This document shows, piece after piece, positions 15,380-15,408 of a stretch of DNA of 15,408 bases. The notes under the pieces were generated by a model that searched no databases, was not told the origin of the DNA, and saw only the letters and a list, made by a program, of their open reading frames with translations. Both the position numbers and the translations under genes were made by a program. The stretch is from Brevundimonas sp. UBA2388 (GTDB lineage Bacteria; Pseudomonadota; Alphaproteobacteria; Caulobacterales; Caulobacteraceae). The stretch is from positions 31,579 to 46,986 of the forward strand of contig DDSO01000130.1 in NCBI GenBank assembly GCA_002343425.1, in the 5' to 3' direction. How positions within the stretch are numbered: the first letter of the stretch is position 1; the number at the start of each line of letters is the position of its first letter.

Positions 15380-15408
15380 TGGCGGACAGAGAGGGATTCG
15401 AACCCTCG
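15380..15408 (-). tRNA. tRNA, 3' portion, probably tRNA-Ser (runs off the right edge)
   Basis: On the minus strand the sequence reads a T-arm (GAGGG-TTCGAAT-CCCTC), then TCTGTCC, discriminator G and encoded CCA (15382-15380). The TTCGAAT loop and 5-bp stem are canonical. The acceptor strand pairs with an expected 5' GGACAGA, found in many alphaproteobacterial serine tRNAs, but the anticodon lies outside the window, so the amino acid is tentative. Between the dehydrogenase stop and the CCA (15319-15379) only a weak GU-containing hairpin near 15339-15356 is seen. Confidence 0.8.

Noticed and set aside
1..15408. CRISPR array, insertion sequence or prophage
   Set aside because: No regularly spaced repeats, transposase, integrase or phage structural motif was seen on either strand.

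Overview
The window is GC-rich, tightly packed DNA from an alphaproteobacterium. Caulobacterales (Brevundimonas/Caulobacter-like) is my best guess, because it carries two TonB-dependent receptors with QTA-type mature N-termini, a DctA-like symporter and many overlapping genes. That placement is inference; no rRNA is present to confirm it. All protein genes lie on the + strand. The only minus-strand gene is the 3' part of a tRNA (probably Ser) at the right edge.

The layout suggests three transcription blocks. Block 1 (1-7257) is the 3' end of a DctA-family symporter gene, then after 31 bp a large TonB-dependent receptor, a secreted alpha/beta hydrolase, a cytoplasmic type-B carboxylesterase, and a ROK sugar kinase (fructokinase-like) that overlaps the esterase by 4 nt. 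Block 2 (7369-10903) is a second, shorter TonB-dependent receptor followed after 22 nt by an FAD-linked oxidase of the D-lactate/D-2-hydroxyacid dehydrogenase family. Block 3 (11000-15318) is a chain of four overlapping genes: an AraC-type regulator, a FadR/FCD-type GntR regulator, an MFS transporter and a mannitol 2-dehydrogenase/fructuronate reductase-family enzyme.

Read together, this looks like a catabolic locus for a TonB-imported compound containing ester bonds. Two receptors take it across the outer membrane. One exported and one cytoplasmic serine hydrolase cut esters. The MFS carrier moves a product across the inner membrane. The polyol dehydrogenase and the ROK kinase would form a mannitol -> fructose -> fructose-6-phosphate route, and the FAD enzyme would oxidise a 2-hydroxyacid. 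The exact substrate cannot be read from the sequence.

The most notable non-coding signal is a 15-bp palindrome, ACCTnTCnGAnAGGT. It occurs once upstream of the second receptor (7286-7300) and twice, 23 bp apart, upstream of the AraC gene (10918-10932 and 10941-10955). It ties blocks 2 and 3 into one predicted regulon, and the adjacent GntR protein is the most natural binder. A weaker look-alike sits inside the MFS gene. No insertion sequence, CRISPR array or phage gene was seen, and no stretch longer than about 185 bp lacks a gene.
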